In this document: one piece after another, positions 1 through 10,925 of the stretch
How positions within the stretch are numbered: the first letter of the stretch is position 1
Layout of the letters: each line of letters opens with the position of its first letter
Origin: Phlegmacium glaucopus
Lineage: Eukaryota; Basidiomycota; Agaricomycetes; Agaricales; Cortinariaceae
Assembly (NCBI GenBank): GCA_015039465.1
Contig: MU130220.1
Location: 129,483 to 178,795 of the forward strand
DNA length: 49,313 nucleotides
Direction: 5' to 3'
Program-made: the position numbers and the translations under genes
The notes under the pieces: model-generated
Database searches by the model: none
The model's input: the letters and a program-made list of their open reading frames with translations, nothing else
Told to the model about the DNA's origin: nothing

Positions 1-191
1 ATTATTTTATTATTATTTTATCACTATGTATTTATATGATCATATTATGACCCCTTCATCCTTTATTCTTTTGTTTTAACACCCACCAAATATATAGAAA
101 ACCTACCGCGTGTCTGGTAACCAGTGTACTAGTGTCTATTCGTACTAAAGTTCGTATACCACGACCCAGTCCCATCTAATGTATTTAAGGT

Positions 192-371
192 TTTTTCCTT
201 TAAAAAATTTCTACCATCTCTTAACAAAATCCTGGGACTTATACAAATTTAATATAATTATCGTCGAGAGGAATAACTCTTTTGACGTTTTATGAAAAGA
301 CCTGCGCCGCCAACTTCTAAAATATCGTTTTAAGTATTTAAGATTCCCTGAGGGTCCCGGAGGACTACACT
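192..371. repeat. Repeat copy whose mirror image lies at 45781-45960
   Basis: AT-rich 180-bp segment. Read base by base, it matches 45960 down to 45781 (reversed, not complemented; paired positions sum to 46152) with three mismatches. It has no coding potential. Its neighbourhood resembles the region ending at 45780, so it is probably a genuine repeat copy, and the other copy is the one written backwards. Confidence 0.85.
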
Positions 372-720
372 AAACCCTCCTGACATGTGAGGGGGTGTAT
401 GAGGCGGCCTTAGGCCACCTGAAATGGTCTCAGGTCACCTGAGGTGACCTGAGTTCAAGACCTGACAACATCACACTGTACCCGGTTTAAACGGTCAGGT
501 CAGGTCAGGCATTCTCAGGTGGTCTCAGAGGTCTGAGACCACCTGAGAATGGTCTGAATTAGACCACTTCAGGTGGTCTGAACAGGTCACCTGAGACGAC
601 CTGAGACGACCTGAGACGACCTGAGGTCGTTGAGATGACCTGACGTCGTCTCAGGTCGTCTCAGACGATAGACTAGTCTTAGACTGGTGAGTAAAAAGGC
701 TCACTTTAGACCTAGTACTA
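372..720. repeat. CAGGT/ACCTG-rich inverted-repeat cluster
   Basis: Dense short motifs (CAGGT, CCTGAG, GACGACCTGAG) in both orientations. It includes a perfect 20-bp inverted repeat with a 2-nt spacer (510-529 against 532-551) and a second inverted pair based on GAGACGACCTGAGACGAC (about 590-610 against 645-665). No gene is visible. Such clusters occur in transposon ends and in satellites; which applies here is not clear. Confidence 0.75.
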
Positions 721-831
721 TATATGATGTTTAGAATAATTGAATATAATTTTATTGTTATTATTATTATTCTGTTGTGTGAGACCACTCAAATATCTGG
801 TTTATATATGTTTTCTAGCATCAGATCCAAA

Positions 832-1000
832 GGGACTAAGGCTGCCTCAGGATGCTCTCAGGTTGCCTCAGGTTGCTCTCAGGTTGCTCTCAGGTTGCTC
901 TCAGGTTGCCTCAGGTTGCCTCAGGACGCTCTCAGGTTGCCTCAGGTTGCCTCAGGACGCTCTCAGGTTGCCTCAGGTTGCCCCAGGACAGCCTAAGACT
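832..1000. repeat. TTGCCTCAGG / TTGCTCTCAGG minisatellite
   Basis: About fifteen head-to-tail copies of a 10-11 bp unit (TTGCCTCAGG, TTGCTCTCAGG, ACGCTCTCAGG). The unit length is not a multiple of three and the open frames across it are repeat translations, so it is not coding. Related CAGGACA units continue to about 1100. Confidence 0.9.
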
Positions 1001-1542
1001 TTTCATACATAGGTAACTTGCACCCCAGGGCAACCTCTTGACCTGAGCGCCCTGAGCTGCCTGGGGCACCCCAGGACATTTCAGGACAGCCTAGGGCACA
1101 AGTCATTTTTCCTGATGCATAAGGTGAAATGTTACATTTATTGTTTAGATTTATCTGATTTTGTTGCTCTAACAATTACAACAAGATCTGAAAATAAAAC
1201 AGTGAAACAAGTTAAAATTTGCATAGACTCTGGGTGATTGCTACAAATTTACTTCTTTTTTTAATTTTTTAATTTATAATTCCCATTTAAAGTCCTGTGG
1301 GGTGGTGCCCTATGTCAGACATGTATCTATGCCATTGTCTGCCTCTAACTATACAAATGATGAACTGTCTTCTGAGAAGACTTGGTAAATGATTATGGTA
1401 TGTTGGTTGTATGATATGAGATTTAGGAATTAGGAAGTGAAGTATAGTTGTAAAATCATGCTGGTGTTGTCCTGTTGTGTGGGTATTGCCTGTAAAAGTG
1501 CCTGTTGCCTCAAATCTTTGGGTTCCCATGTGACTCTTTGAA
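1001..1542. other. No gene recognised
   Basis: Holds a few CCCAGGACA-type units up to about 1100, then AT-rich sequence that on the minus strand lies downstream of the non-LTR retrotransposon relic. Short open frames here have no recognisable features. Confidence 0.5.
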
Positions 1543-2094
1543 TCACTTGGTGTTGTTAATGTATCTGAAGACTCCCAGTAAACTCTTTTTCTCCCCTAGG
1601 ATACCCATGTCGAGTCCTCTGCCCTCTCTTGTGTCTTTCTGTAGTTTCTGCCTGTGTTTATCAAACTTCTTGCAGAATATTAGGTAGTGGATCACCATTT
1701 CCAGTCCTTCCTTGCATTGCTGGCACATTGGTGTGTTGACCTTTTTGATTTTGTGTAGATATGCCTGTAGAGGTGCATGTTGCATTTGTAGTTGAGTGAG
1801 GACATTAACATTTCTCTTGGGCCAGCCCACTGTGGTTTTCCAGTACTTGTTGGATGGCATTGATTTGTCTATTGCTGATAGTCTGTGGTACCTTGGTCCC
1901 TCTTGAAACTGCTTCTTCCACTGTTCTTTGGATTTATCTTGTGGCCACTGTTTGTGCACACTCTTGCTGTTTGGTAGGATTTCTTTCAGTATCCCAAAAT
2001 GACTGTTTTGATTTCTTTCCTCTCCTTCTGTCACCTTCTTTGCTTCCCTGTCCACTCCCTCATTCCTTCCAATCCCATGTGCCCTGGTGTTCAC
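1543..2094 (-). pseudogene. 3' end of a non-LTR (LINE-type) retrotransposon ORF2
   Basis: A 183-codon open frame with no natural start. Its first residues read like the end of an RNase H domain (a degenerate NEGVDREAKK motif). The middle has the zinc-binding C-x2-C-x8-H-x4-C motif (CQQCKEGLEMVIHYLIFC) typical of the C-terminus of LINE reverse transcriptases, preceded by a QLQMQHAPLQAYLHKI-like segment common in fungal elements. The C-terminus (GVFRYINNT) also fits. No reverse transcriptase core is open upstream, so this is a 5'-truncated, dead copy. The family-level call is from motif recognition. Confidence 0.72.
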
Positions 2095-2934
2095 CTTACT
2101 AGCATCTTACTTCTTCTACTTTGTTAACTACATGCTTATTCCATTTCCACTTCATTGTTTTATATACATGCACACTACATATGTCCTCCTCACTTCTACC
2201 CCATTTATTTCATACACACTCTTTCCTTCTCTTTTCCTCATGGTTTACAAGTGATCTCTTCATGCATACTTTACTTTTACCTCATGCATTTCATCTATAA
2301 ACTGTAGTTTACACAATGTACTTTAGCTAGTTCTTGAGAACCTTACTGCTCTAAAGATCTCTCTTCTATCCCAAACCTCTAAGACAATACCTATGTGATT
2401 CTTAGGCACTCTTGAGGCTCATTCTCATCTCATCAATGATCTCTTGACTCAACTGTCTAGAGTTAGACCTTCATTAGTCTAAACTCATAACAGTGATAGA
2501 GTATGAATACCATAACAACCTCAATGCAATTTAAGTCTATTTCTTTTCTAAGCAATAATGGAATACTATAATTTCTCTATATTAGTGAAAGGGTGTAGGA
2601 GGCAGAGATAAAAGATTCCGGGTATTTGTGCATGAGGCACATACTGTACCATTTCAATCAATTTGTCAGGCACAGGTCACAATAATTCGTGGTTGTAAAT
2701 TTTTGGAATGCAAGGACTTCACATAATTAATGTATCCATTTTGAGCTTTGTGTCACATTTCAGAGAGGAAGATTGAATGCTGAACTTTGGATGAGTCAAA
2801 AGCTTTTTCCTTGATTTTGTGAGGAAAATTTGGAATTTATTTTCCTCTCAAATTATTATCATTTATATAAATAAGATTGACCATCAATATTTAGATACTT
2901 TGACAATCAGACAGTTGTTCTAATATGAATCAGT
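2095..2934. other. No gene recognised; AT-rich spacer
   Basis: Pyrimidine-rich low-complexity sequence (2100-2350) followed by AT-rich DNA. The right part probably holds the 3' untranslated region of the minus-strand NB-ARC/TPR gene. Confidence 0.5.
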
Positions 2935-3001
2935 TTATTTCTGTGCAGTCTTTTGATTGACCTGATCTTCCAGCTGCTCTGCATCATTGAACCTTCCCTG
3001 A

Positions 3002-6000
3002 TTATGGTACCATGCTTGATAGATTGTCCATGCCTTTGAGGGTGTCTGGATGTTCTGCACCAAGCAGCCTCTTCATGATGTCCATGACCTGAACCTCCAG
3101 CTGCTCTGCTTCATTTAACCTTCCCTGATTCCAGTATGTACTTGCCAGATCTCCCATACTTAAGAGGGTGTCTAGATGTTCTGCACCAAGCAGCTTCTTT
3201 CTCATGTCCATGACTTGAATCTGCAGCTGCTCTGCCTCATTCCACCTTCCCTGCTTATGATATGTGGTTGCTAGATCTCCCATGCTTAAGAGGGTGTCTG
3301 GATGTTCTGCACCAAGCAGCTTCTTCCTCATAGCCATGACTTGAGCCTCTAGCTGCTCTGCCTCACTCCACATTCCCTGATTGTAGTATGTACTTGCCAG
3401 ACTTTTCATACTTTTGATGGTGTCTGGATGTTCTGCACCAAGCAGGTTCTTCCTTATGTCCATGACTTGAACCTCTAGCTGTTCTGCTTCACTCCACCTT
3501 TCCTGATTATGGTATGTGCTTGCTAGATTTCCTATGCTTTTGAGGGTGTCTGGATGTTCTGCACCAAGCAGCTTCTTCCTCATGTCCATGACTTGAACAT
3601 CTAGCTGCTCTGCCTCACTCCACCTTCCCTGATTACAGTATGTGCTTGCTAGATCTTCCATACTTAAAAGGGTGTCTGGATGTTCTGCACCAAGCACCTT
3701 CTTCCTCATGTTGATAACATGAACCTCCAGCTGCTCTGCCTCACTCCACCTTTGTTGATTTGAGTATGTGCTTGCTAGATTTCCTATGCTTGTGAGGGTG
3801 TCTGGATGTTCTGCACCAAGCACCTTCTTCCTCATGTCCATGACTTGAATCTGCAGCTGCTCTGCCTCACTCCACCTTCCCTGATTACGGTATGTGCTTG
3901 CTAGATTTCCTATTATTAAGAGGGTCTCTGGATGTTCTGCACCAAGTAGCTTCTTGCTCATGTCCATGACATGAACAAACAGCTGCTCTGCCTCACTCCA
4001 CCTTTCCTGATTATGGTATGTGCTTGCTAGATTTCCTATGCTTTTGAGGGTGTCTGGATGTTCTGCACCAAGCAGCTGCTCCCTCATGTCCACAACTTGA
4101 ACCTCCAGCTTCTCTGCCTCACTCCATCTTCTCTGATTACGGTATATGCTTGCTAGATTTCCCATGCTTGTGAGAATGAATGGATGTTCTGCACCTAACA
4201 GCTTCTTCCTCATGTCCATAACTTGAATCTGCAGCTGTTCTGCCTCATTCCACCTTCCCTGTTTCTGGTATGTGTTTGCTAGATTTTCCATGCTTGTAAT
4301 ATTGTTTGGATGTTCTGTACCAAGCAAGTTCCTCCTCATGTCCATTACTTGAACCTCCAGCTGCTCTGCCTCATTCAACCTTCCCTGATTCCAGTATGTA
4401 CTTGCTAGATTTCCCATACTTAAGAGGGTGTCTGGATGTTCTGCACCAAGCAGCTTCTTCCTCATGTCCATGACTTGAATCTGCAGCTGCTCTGCCTCAC
4501 TCCACTTTCCCTGATTATGATATGTCCTTGCTAGACTATTTAAACTTGTGATAGTGCCTGGATGTTCTGCACCAAGCAGCTTCTTCCTTATGTTCATGAC
4601 TTGAATCTGCAGCTGATCTGCCTCAGTCCACTTTCCCTGCTCACAGTATATGCCTGCTAGGATTGCCATGCTTGTGAGGGTGCTTGGATGCTCTGCATCA
4701 AACAGCTTCTTCTTCATGTCCATGACTTGAATCTGCAACTGCTCTGCCTCATTCCACCTTCCCTGATTATGGTATGTGCCTGCTAGATTTTCCATGCTTG
4801 TGAGGGTGTCTGGATGTTCCACACCAAGCAGCTTCTTCCTCATGTCCATGACTTGAATATGCAACTGCTCTGCCTTATTCCACCTTCCCTGATCAAGGTA
4901 TGTCCTTGCTATATCTGCCATATTTGAGAGAGTTTCTGGATGTTCTGCACCAAACAGCTTCTTTCTCATCTCCAAGACTTGAACAAACAGTTGCTCTGCC
5001 TCATTCCATCTTCCTTGACCCAAGTATGTGCCTGCTAAATTTTCCATGCTTCTCAAGGTGCCTGGATGTTCTGCACCAAGCAGCTTCTTCCTCATGTCTA
5101 TGACTTGAACTTCCAGCTGCTCTGCATTTTTCCACTCTCCATTCTCCTTCATTAATTCAGCAAAATTGATGAATTTATCATCATAATAGTGCTTGATAAG
5201 TCCCATCTGTCTTGCATATAACTCATTTGCCTTGATATGTGGAAAAATGATCTGTTGTAATGCATAATCCTGAGTTGCATTTCTCATTGGAATTGCACAG
5301 GACAAGATTATGCTGCCCATCTGATACATTCTTTGCTGTTCAGATTTCAACATTTTCTCCTGACTCCAGGAGTGCACCAGAGGATGAACAGAAAATATTT
5401 CAGAGGATTGTCCCCTTTTCACCAAGGAGAAGGAGAAAAGCACACTAATACCTGCTCCAAAGATGAATTCATCCCATTGACCATCATTGTTCAAGGTAAG
5501 CAGAGTATGATCCAGTAAAGTGATTGCCAGGGGTAGCTTTCCAGCTACCTCATCATCAACATCTTTTGTGGACTCAGCAGCAGATCGGAATATTTCTCTA
5601 GAGATATTACTATGATGATAGAAAGCACATATTTGAAGGATTAGGATTGCAGCCTGAGCTGCTTGTGCATCTTCAATAGTAGATCTAGCTCTGTTTTGTA
5701 TCTCTTTAAAAGATAGATCCCAGGTCCCATACACTGTCTTATTATAATTTGATGCTCCTGTGAAGATAGCATCTGACATAAGACTCTGACGATGTAATGA
5801 GAATTGTCTCAGGTATTCATTGATATCACATTTCCCAGCATCAATGTAAGCACCAGCATGATCAACAGCAAGAGGAATACAGCCAAGTTCATTGACAATG
5901 CTTTTAGCAGCTTGGAGATGCTCAGGTAATGGATCCAAATAGCTAGCTTTGAGAAGTAAAGCTATAGCATCTGGCTCCTCCATGCCATTGATCTCAATTA

Positions 6001-7387
6001 CATTCTGAAATGATATGATCCTTCCCATGGATCGGCTTCTACTGGTAATCAGAATATTACCTCTTTTACCTGGGGGAATGAACTTGGCCACAACCTCTGG
6101 AGAAGGATCATCAGCATTATCAAACACAATCAACCATTCCTCTTGAATACAAGACATCCACTGGAGGACAGACTCAACTGAGCCATTAACACCAGAAGCT
6201 TGTGCAGCAGGAATGGAAGATATGTCCTTGAGAGACTTTGTAATGCTCTCATGAGAGGAGGCATCAATCCAGAACACATGTGAAAAACTAGACCAAAATG
6301 AAACCAATGTTTGAAACCAATGTTGTTGTGAATGACAATGTGAAGATGCTGACCTGTCAGACATTTCTTCTATGAACTTGAGACAGATCTGGGTCTTTCC
6401 AATCCCTCCCATTCCCCAGAGGAGACAAAAACGCCTCGACATCAGTCCACTGTTAGCACGACGAACAAAAATCTTCCTAAGTTTGTCAAATTCATCTTTC
6501 CGTCCAGTAAAGAATAGACTGGCAATTGGTGTCTGAGGTACGGACATCTGCCCTTCGAAATTATTAACAATATTGTACTGGCAAATAAATTATTGCCAAA
6601 TCCATTTACACAGCCTACAAGAAAGACTTACAAAAGTGCCGCCAGTGACGAATACAGCCTTGGCATTCAGAAAGGGAGTTGGAAGACCCAAGCCAGGATG
6701 CTGAGTCTGCTGCTTGTCAGGAAAAGCCGAGAACAGTAGATGTAAGCAACTCACCAAGGTATATTGGTTCTGATTCCGTAGGTTCCAAGTTGGCTTGCAT
6801 TATGGCACTAGGCGAGGAGAGCGAAATTTCTTCCGAATGGGCTACAGGAGCAACCACCAAAGCGGAGACCGAAGCAGGGACTTGGGCTTCATGGGCAGTC
6901 TGAACGACGACGATTGAGTGATTACGATGTAATAGGCTAAGTTGAATACTTACTACGTGAGCAAGATCAATCTCCAAAGCCGAAACTGATGCGGAGGCTT
7001 GGACCTCATGAACATTCTAATCGACGATGTGTGAATAATTATGGATGTGATGAGTTAAGTTGAATACTTGCAGTAACATCAGCGGCTTGAACGCGAGCGA
7101 GGTCATTGGCCGCCACTCCGACTTGGTGTTCATGGCCAGTCTGATCGACGACGATAGTTAAGTGATTATGGATGTGATGGGCCAAGTTGAACACTCACAG
7201 TAACGCCAGCAGCTTGATTGGCTTGAGTGCTTGCAGCCTCAATGGGAACGGCTGGTATGGGATCAGTGATGCTTGTTACGATTGTCGACATTGCTGCTCC
7301 AGAGCCCGAACCAAGAGTATCGGTGATGGTTAGAGGTGGATATTTCGGTTTATTCGACTTGAAGATTTTCTTAAAAAGACGCTTCAT
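3002..7387 (-). CDS. NB-ARC/TPR (NLR-like) protein, six exons
   Basis: STAND-class nucleotide-binding protein of the fungal NLR type, presumed cytosolic sensor/switch; ligand unknown. Inferred exons: 7387-7199, 7140-7072, 7016-6954, 6899-6755, about 6709-6632, 6577-3002. The start is the basic MKRLFKKIFK peptide. The last exon carries the NB-ARC core: Walker A GMGGIGKT about 55 codons after the exon start, Walker B LIVFDNADD, and a GLPL-like LGCIPLAVDHAG. About 16 full 42-residue TPRs of kinesin-light-chain/nephrocystin style follow, each starting LLGAEHPDTL. The exon 5/6 junction restores a smooth GGTF-YNIVNNF reading. One oddity remains: the exon 4 donor and exon 5 acceptors differ by one base in phase, so that junction is uncertain. 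The 3' end is frameshifted: in the 17th repeat (about 3005-3015) one extra base ends the protein, while the old frame would continue to a stop at 2935-2937. Predicted length is roughly 1,370 aa. Confidence 0.85.
3005..5085 (-). repeat. Coding tandem array of 126-bp TPR units
   Basis: Sixteen full 126-bp units plus a partial one encode 42-residue TPRs. Neighbouring units are very similar at DNA level (for example the shared GGATGTTCTGCACCAAGCAG on the plus strand), which points to ongoing unequal exchange or gene conversion rather than ancient repeats. Confidence 0.9.
6900..7198 (-). repeat. Tandemly duplicated exon-intron modules in the NLR linker
   Basis: Three similar modules, each a short phase-0 exon (69 nt, 63 nt and the start of exon 4) preceded by a 54-58 nt intron. 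The three introns are clearly related: each has AAGT or GAGT followed by a shared TTCAACTT segment and ends in a CGTCG-rich tract. The middle intron uses a GC-AG boundary (GCAAGT). Because the exons are symmetric, modules can be gained or lost without changing frame. Confidence 0.75.
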
Positions 7388-7673
7388 ATCGTTGAACAGT
7401 GAGTTGCAATTGTACAGAGACCAAGGTGGGCAAAAAGTAAGATGCTCTCGATTACATAAACACAAGTTCCTTCAGGTTTCCAAACGTGACTACCCCCTAA
7501 CTTGAAGATTGAGGTTCTCGGTTGCCCTTGCTCCAAAATTGGGTCTTCCCCAAGTCTTCCCATCAGATTTAAAATCTTGCCATTATAATGTGTTGGAATC
7601 AAAATAGCAAGCGACGCATATCCTCGCATATCGTTCGACTCGAACATATGTGGTAGGTACAGCAATAACTAAG

Positions 7674-8531
7674 CTACTTATTTCCTCCCTCTAAGCTTGA
7701 AGCAGCCTCTAATAATGTTGCTCTGCCACCTCCGGAGACTTTAAGGGCCGTATTTTGGATTGGATTGTAAAGAGTTGTAAAGGTGACAGAAGGTTCGAGC
7801 AACAGCTTGAAAGGGAGATTTTGAAATTCAACCGCTTTCACTGGCAGCACTCTAGCGGATGTCATATGCAGTTCTTTGCCGCAATTAGCACCCTGGTTAA
7901 AACGTCGCCGGCCTGAGCCCATGTCGCGCGTGTTGGAGGGAAAACCAAAAAAAAACATGATAGAATGATTCGAGTTCATCTAGACTATTATGAGAAACCT
8001 GAACCATGTTACTCCCTGGCAGTTGCACAGGACGTGACGATTGAAAGGCGTGTCGAGGCAGGCGGTAAACGGAAGAGTCGAAGGTATGAGAGGTAGAACC
8101 GTACAATTTGTGATATTTTTTTTCGTCGGATTTCCAATCAAAGTCTTTGGACATATCCCAGTCGATAAGTAGCCCGCCATCATAACATTTTCGGGGCTAA
8201 TGTCACGGTTAAGGACACGCGCATTGTAGCACGACTCTCGATGGGCTGTAAGAATCGTTTAGTGGAAGAATTTCTAGTTTACTGATCGTCCTCGCCTTGA
8301 AGAGCATCACGCATGGCAATCAACACCAGACGAAAATCGTCGAACGAAGTAAGGTTGCGGCCAATATCCTGTAACAACCAATCGATGGTGTTGAAGGGTA
8401 GGAAATAGCTTCAGGTTGGTGTCGTGAACCCAGGTTCCTTCTGCGTGCTTGCCGGTTGGGGTATTGTCAATGACCTTCAAGTTGGATGTCGATGTAATCG
8501 GAAAGAGTAGCAATATACTTAACCTGAGCAT
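7674..8531 (-). pseudogene. FunK1-type fungal protein kinase, frameshifted
   Basis: Remnant of the basidiomycete FunK1 kinase family. In order on the minus strand: a segment reading NLTSFDDFRLVLIAMRDALQ, a 48-nt intron that fits best with a GC donor (AG/GCGAGG), then the catalytic-loop equivalent (ARVLNRDISPENVMM), the metal-binding equivalent (IDWDMSKD), and the typical HNSLDELESFYHVFFW segment. A one-base deletion separates the catalytic loop from IDWD, so the frame is broken. The usual HRD histidine is Asn (NRD). The part after FFWFSLQH also drifts between frames. The N-terminal lobe is not convincingly present. It is a pseudogene or contains a sequencing error; exact ends are uncertain. 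Confidence 0.62.
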
Positions 8532-8900
8532 TGGAAAGCTTCCATAAAACTTTATGGTTCAGGCCTCTGAGAACTGGAGACTATACGCCAGGTGTCCTTT
8601 AACTTAAGTATACATGTTGTAAGGCACCAGGCTTTGAAGGCCTGATCTAGTGGCTCAGATGCGTGCGAGAGAGGCTGAATCTAGAATCTAGATAGGCGGT
8701 CTTTCGGATAACGCAGCGCCCCGAAGAATTCCACGTCCTTCACCTTGACATTGCCAGAGTCTGGCAAATTGAAGCTGGTCTCAAAATCACAACAGGGTCA
8801 CGAGTAGCGCGTGAAACTTACTATCATTATGCGTCATGGAAAGATAACCACTGGCGCCTCTTAAACTCAGTCAAACCGATGCCTGGACAGACCCCCCATT
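8532..8900. other. Spacer between divergent genes
   Basis: No gene recognised. It separates the minus-strand FunK1 relic from the plus-strand oxygenase, so it should hold the oxygenase promoter. No clear TATA box stands out. Confidence 0.4.
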
Positions 8901-10563
8901 ATGTACCAGCACCGCCAACCCAGGCAGAGTGTAAATATTCCATCTCCTCGAACAGGGGGCACCATATGCTGACTCTACCACAGTGGACTATGCAGATCTA
9001 CCAGTCTTAGATCTCTCCAAGAGTGGGACTCTCGAAGGACGGCTCGCCCTTTCCAGTCAACTGAAAGACGCCATGTCAAGTCATGGATTTTTCTATATCA
9101 TCAACCACGGTTATTCCAAAACCCAGGTATTCCACATTTTTTACTCCATCAATTCAGCAATTTTCATGGATCAGTAGACTGAACGAATATTCGACATAGC
9201 TGATATACCCTTCGCTCATGTGACAGATGAAGAGAAGAAAACCTACGTTGCCAAGATCAAGGAAAATGGTTCATACCAAGGATATAAACTCCGGCAATAT
9301 TGGGTGCGTAGAAATATCTCTTTCCTCTTCCATATTTCTTATTCGGGCATCCCACAGCACATCGACAATGGTGTTCGTGATCAATTGGAACATTACAATA
9401 GTAAGTATACGTCCTATGACTATGATCAAGAACCCCTACTCAACTTCCATTCATCAGTCAACAGAATCGTCACCAAACGCGAACACCCAGAACCTCTCCG
9501 ACCTTTCTTGCCTGAAATTGACGTGTTTTCCCGTCATAACCATGAACATGTGTTACATCCCGTCCTTAGGTGAGGATCTCATCTCAATAGCGTACTGCCG
9601 TCCTAAATACGGGTACCATAGGCTTTTTGCCCTCGCTTTGGAACTCCCTGAGGAGACTCTAGTAGACTTGCATCAATTTGATGCCGTTGGCGAATCGTAT
9701 GGTACCCATGAAGCCACTACTACCTCTATATCGTTTATTAACGAGTCATTTCGGCTCTCTCAGTCCGTTTCATGAAATAGTACGTCTCCTCACCTTCAAT
9801 CTACCTCTTATGGGCTATTTACAGATACCTCTCGTCTATATGTAGCTACCCGCGAACAGAGGAAGACGAACTGAAAACCAAGAGCGTCTGGTTGAAGGGA
9901 CATACAGGTAAGAAAGAGCCCCCCATAATGACTACCAGCTCTTTTCAAACATCATGGTTACTTGGTAAACTCATCTATTAATATAGATTTTGGTACCGTC
10001 ACGATCTTATATAGTCAGCCTGTCGCAGCTTTGCAGATCCTTGCTAATGATGGTTCTTGGAAATGGGTGAAACACGTCGAGAACGCATTGGTACGTACAA
10101 CGATCCTTGAAGCGTTTTTTATGACCATGTATCCTCAGTATCTCCGAAAATCTATAGGTTATCAACGCGGGTGATGCCCTTCAATTCCTTTCTGGAGGTT
10201 ACTATAAAGCTACCGTTCACAGGTTTGTATCATCTGCAAGCCCACGCCTTGTTTCATTCGCTCACTTCAATACACTTCAGAGTTGTACAACCTCCTCCAG
10301 ACCAACAAAGCTACACCCGGCTTGGGGTATTTTACTTCGCGATGACAGACGACAAGGTTAAACTGGCCCCTCTAGTTGATCAAAGTCCTCTTCTCCAACG
10401 TATTGGGATCACGACAGGATCTGATGATGATGCTCCGTCGATGGAAACTTGGAGGAAAGGGCGGACTGCTGCCTATGGCCAGACCGAATTGAAGCCGGCA
10501 GAAAATATCAAAGGAGTCGAGGTGGAAATGATCAATGGGCATTTGGTTAGGCACTATAATTAA
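8901..10563 (+). CDS. Isopenicillin-N-synthase-like 2OG-Fe(II) oxygenase, 11 exons
   Basis: Non-heme iron dioxygenase of the IPNS-like family; cytosolic, substrate unknown. Inferred exons: 8901-8928, 8984-9126, 9178-9303, 9358-9400, 9458-9569, 9622-9701, 9764-9779, 9846-9907, 9987-10090, 10158-10222, 10281-10563. These sum to 1,062 nt (353 aa), in frame, close to the usual family length. The DIOX_N part (LPVLDLS, HGFFYIINHG) is in exon 2. The iron triad is H202 and D204 (GHTD, exons 8/9) and H259 (ATVHR, exon 10). The 2OG-side arginine is R273 in YTRLGVFYF, followed by Gly rather than the Ser of classical RxS. Exon 7 is only 16 nt. The first exon is the least certain part: with its GT...CAG intron it creates a split ATG (A/TG) before GACTAT. 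All other introns are 51-79 nt with GT-AG ends. No reading-frame damage is seen, so the gene is probably active. Confidence 0.88.
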
Positions 10564-10925
10564 TGATTAAGAAAATACTAAGACAAAAGACTACTGGAAA
10601 TGCTTGAGTATGTAACTTTCGTATTGATGTATAGTACTAGGCTATCTTTCTGACTGCAATTTATGTGCCATACTTCCCTTCCGATCGTTGCGTGTAGCGA
10701 AATTTGATGATCAATAATCGCCCCTCGGGCCTCCTTCCATTCCTTTCCTCATGTACCCGAGTTGATAATGAAACCCATGACAGGGATTTATTCTGACTAT
10801 CTATGAAATCTTGTTCGATAACAGGGAAGAAAAACAAAAGATCAACAACAACCCTAAATACTTAATGTACATAAAACAAATAATGCGCTACAGTAATCAA
10901 TCAGGTAAAATGAGGGGGGGTGGAG
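10564..10925. other. Convergent 3' spacer
   Basis: Lies between the 3' ends of the oxygenase (plus) and the DUF3712-type gene (minus). AT-rich with no open frame of interest; it should hold both polyadenylation regions. Confidence 0.5.

Noticed and set aside
724..1012. Two repeat-rich frames with Leu/Ser/Gly/Cys repeats
   Set aside because: Translations of a 10-11 bp minisatellite; both frames are open by composition only.
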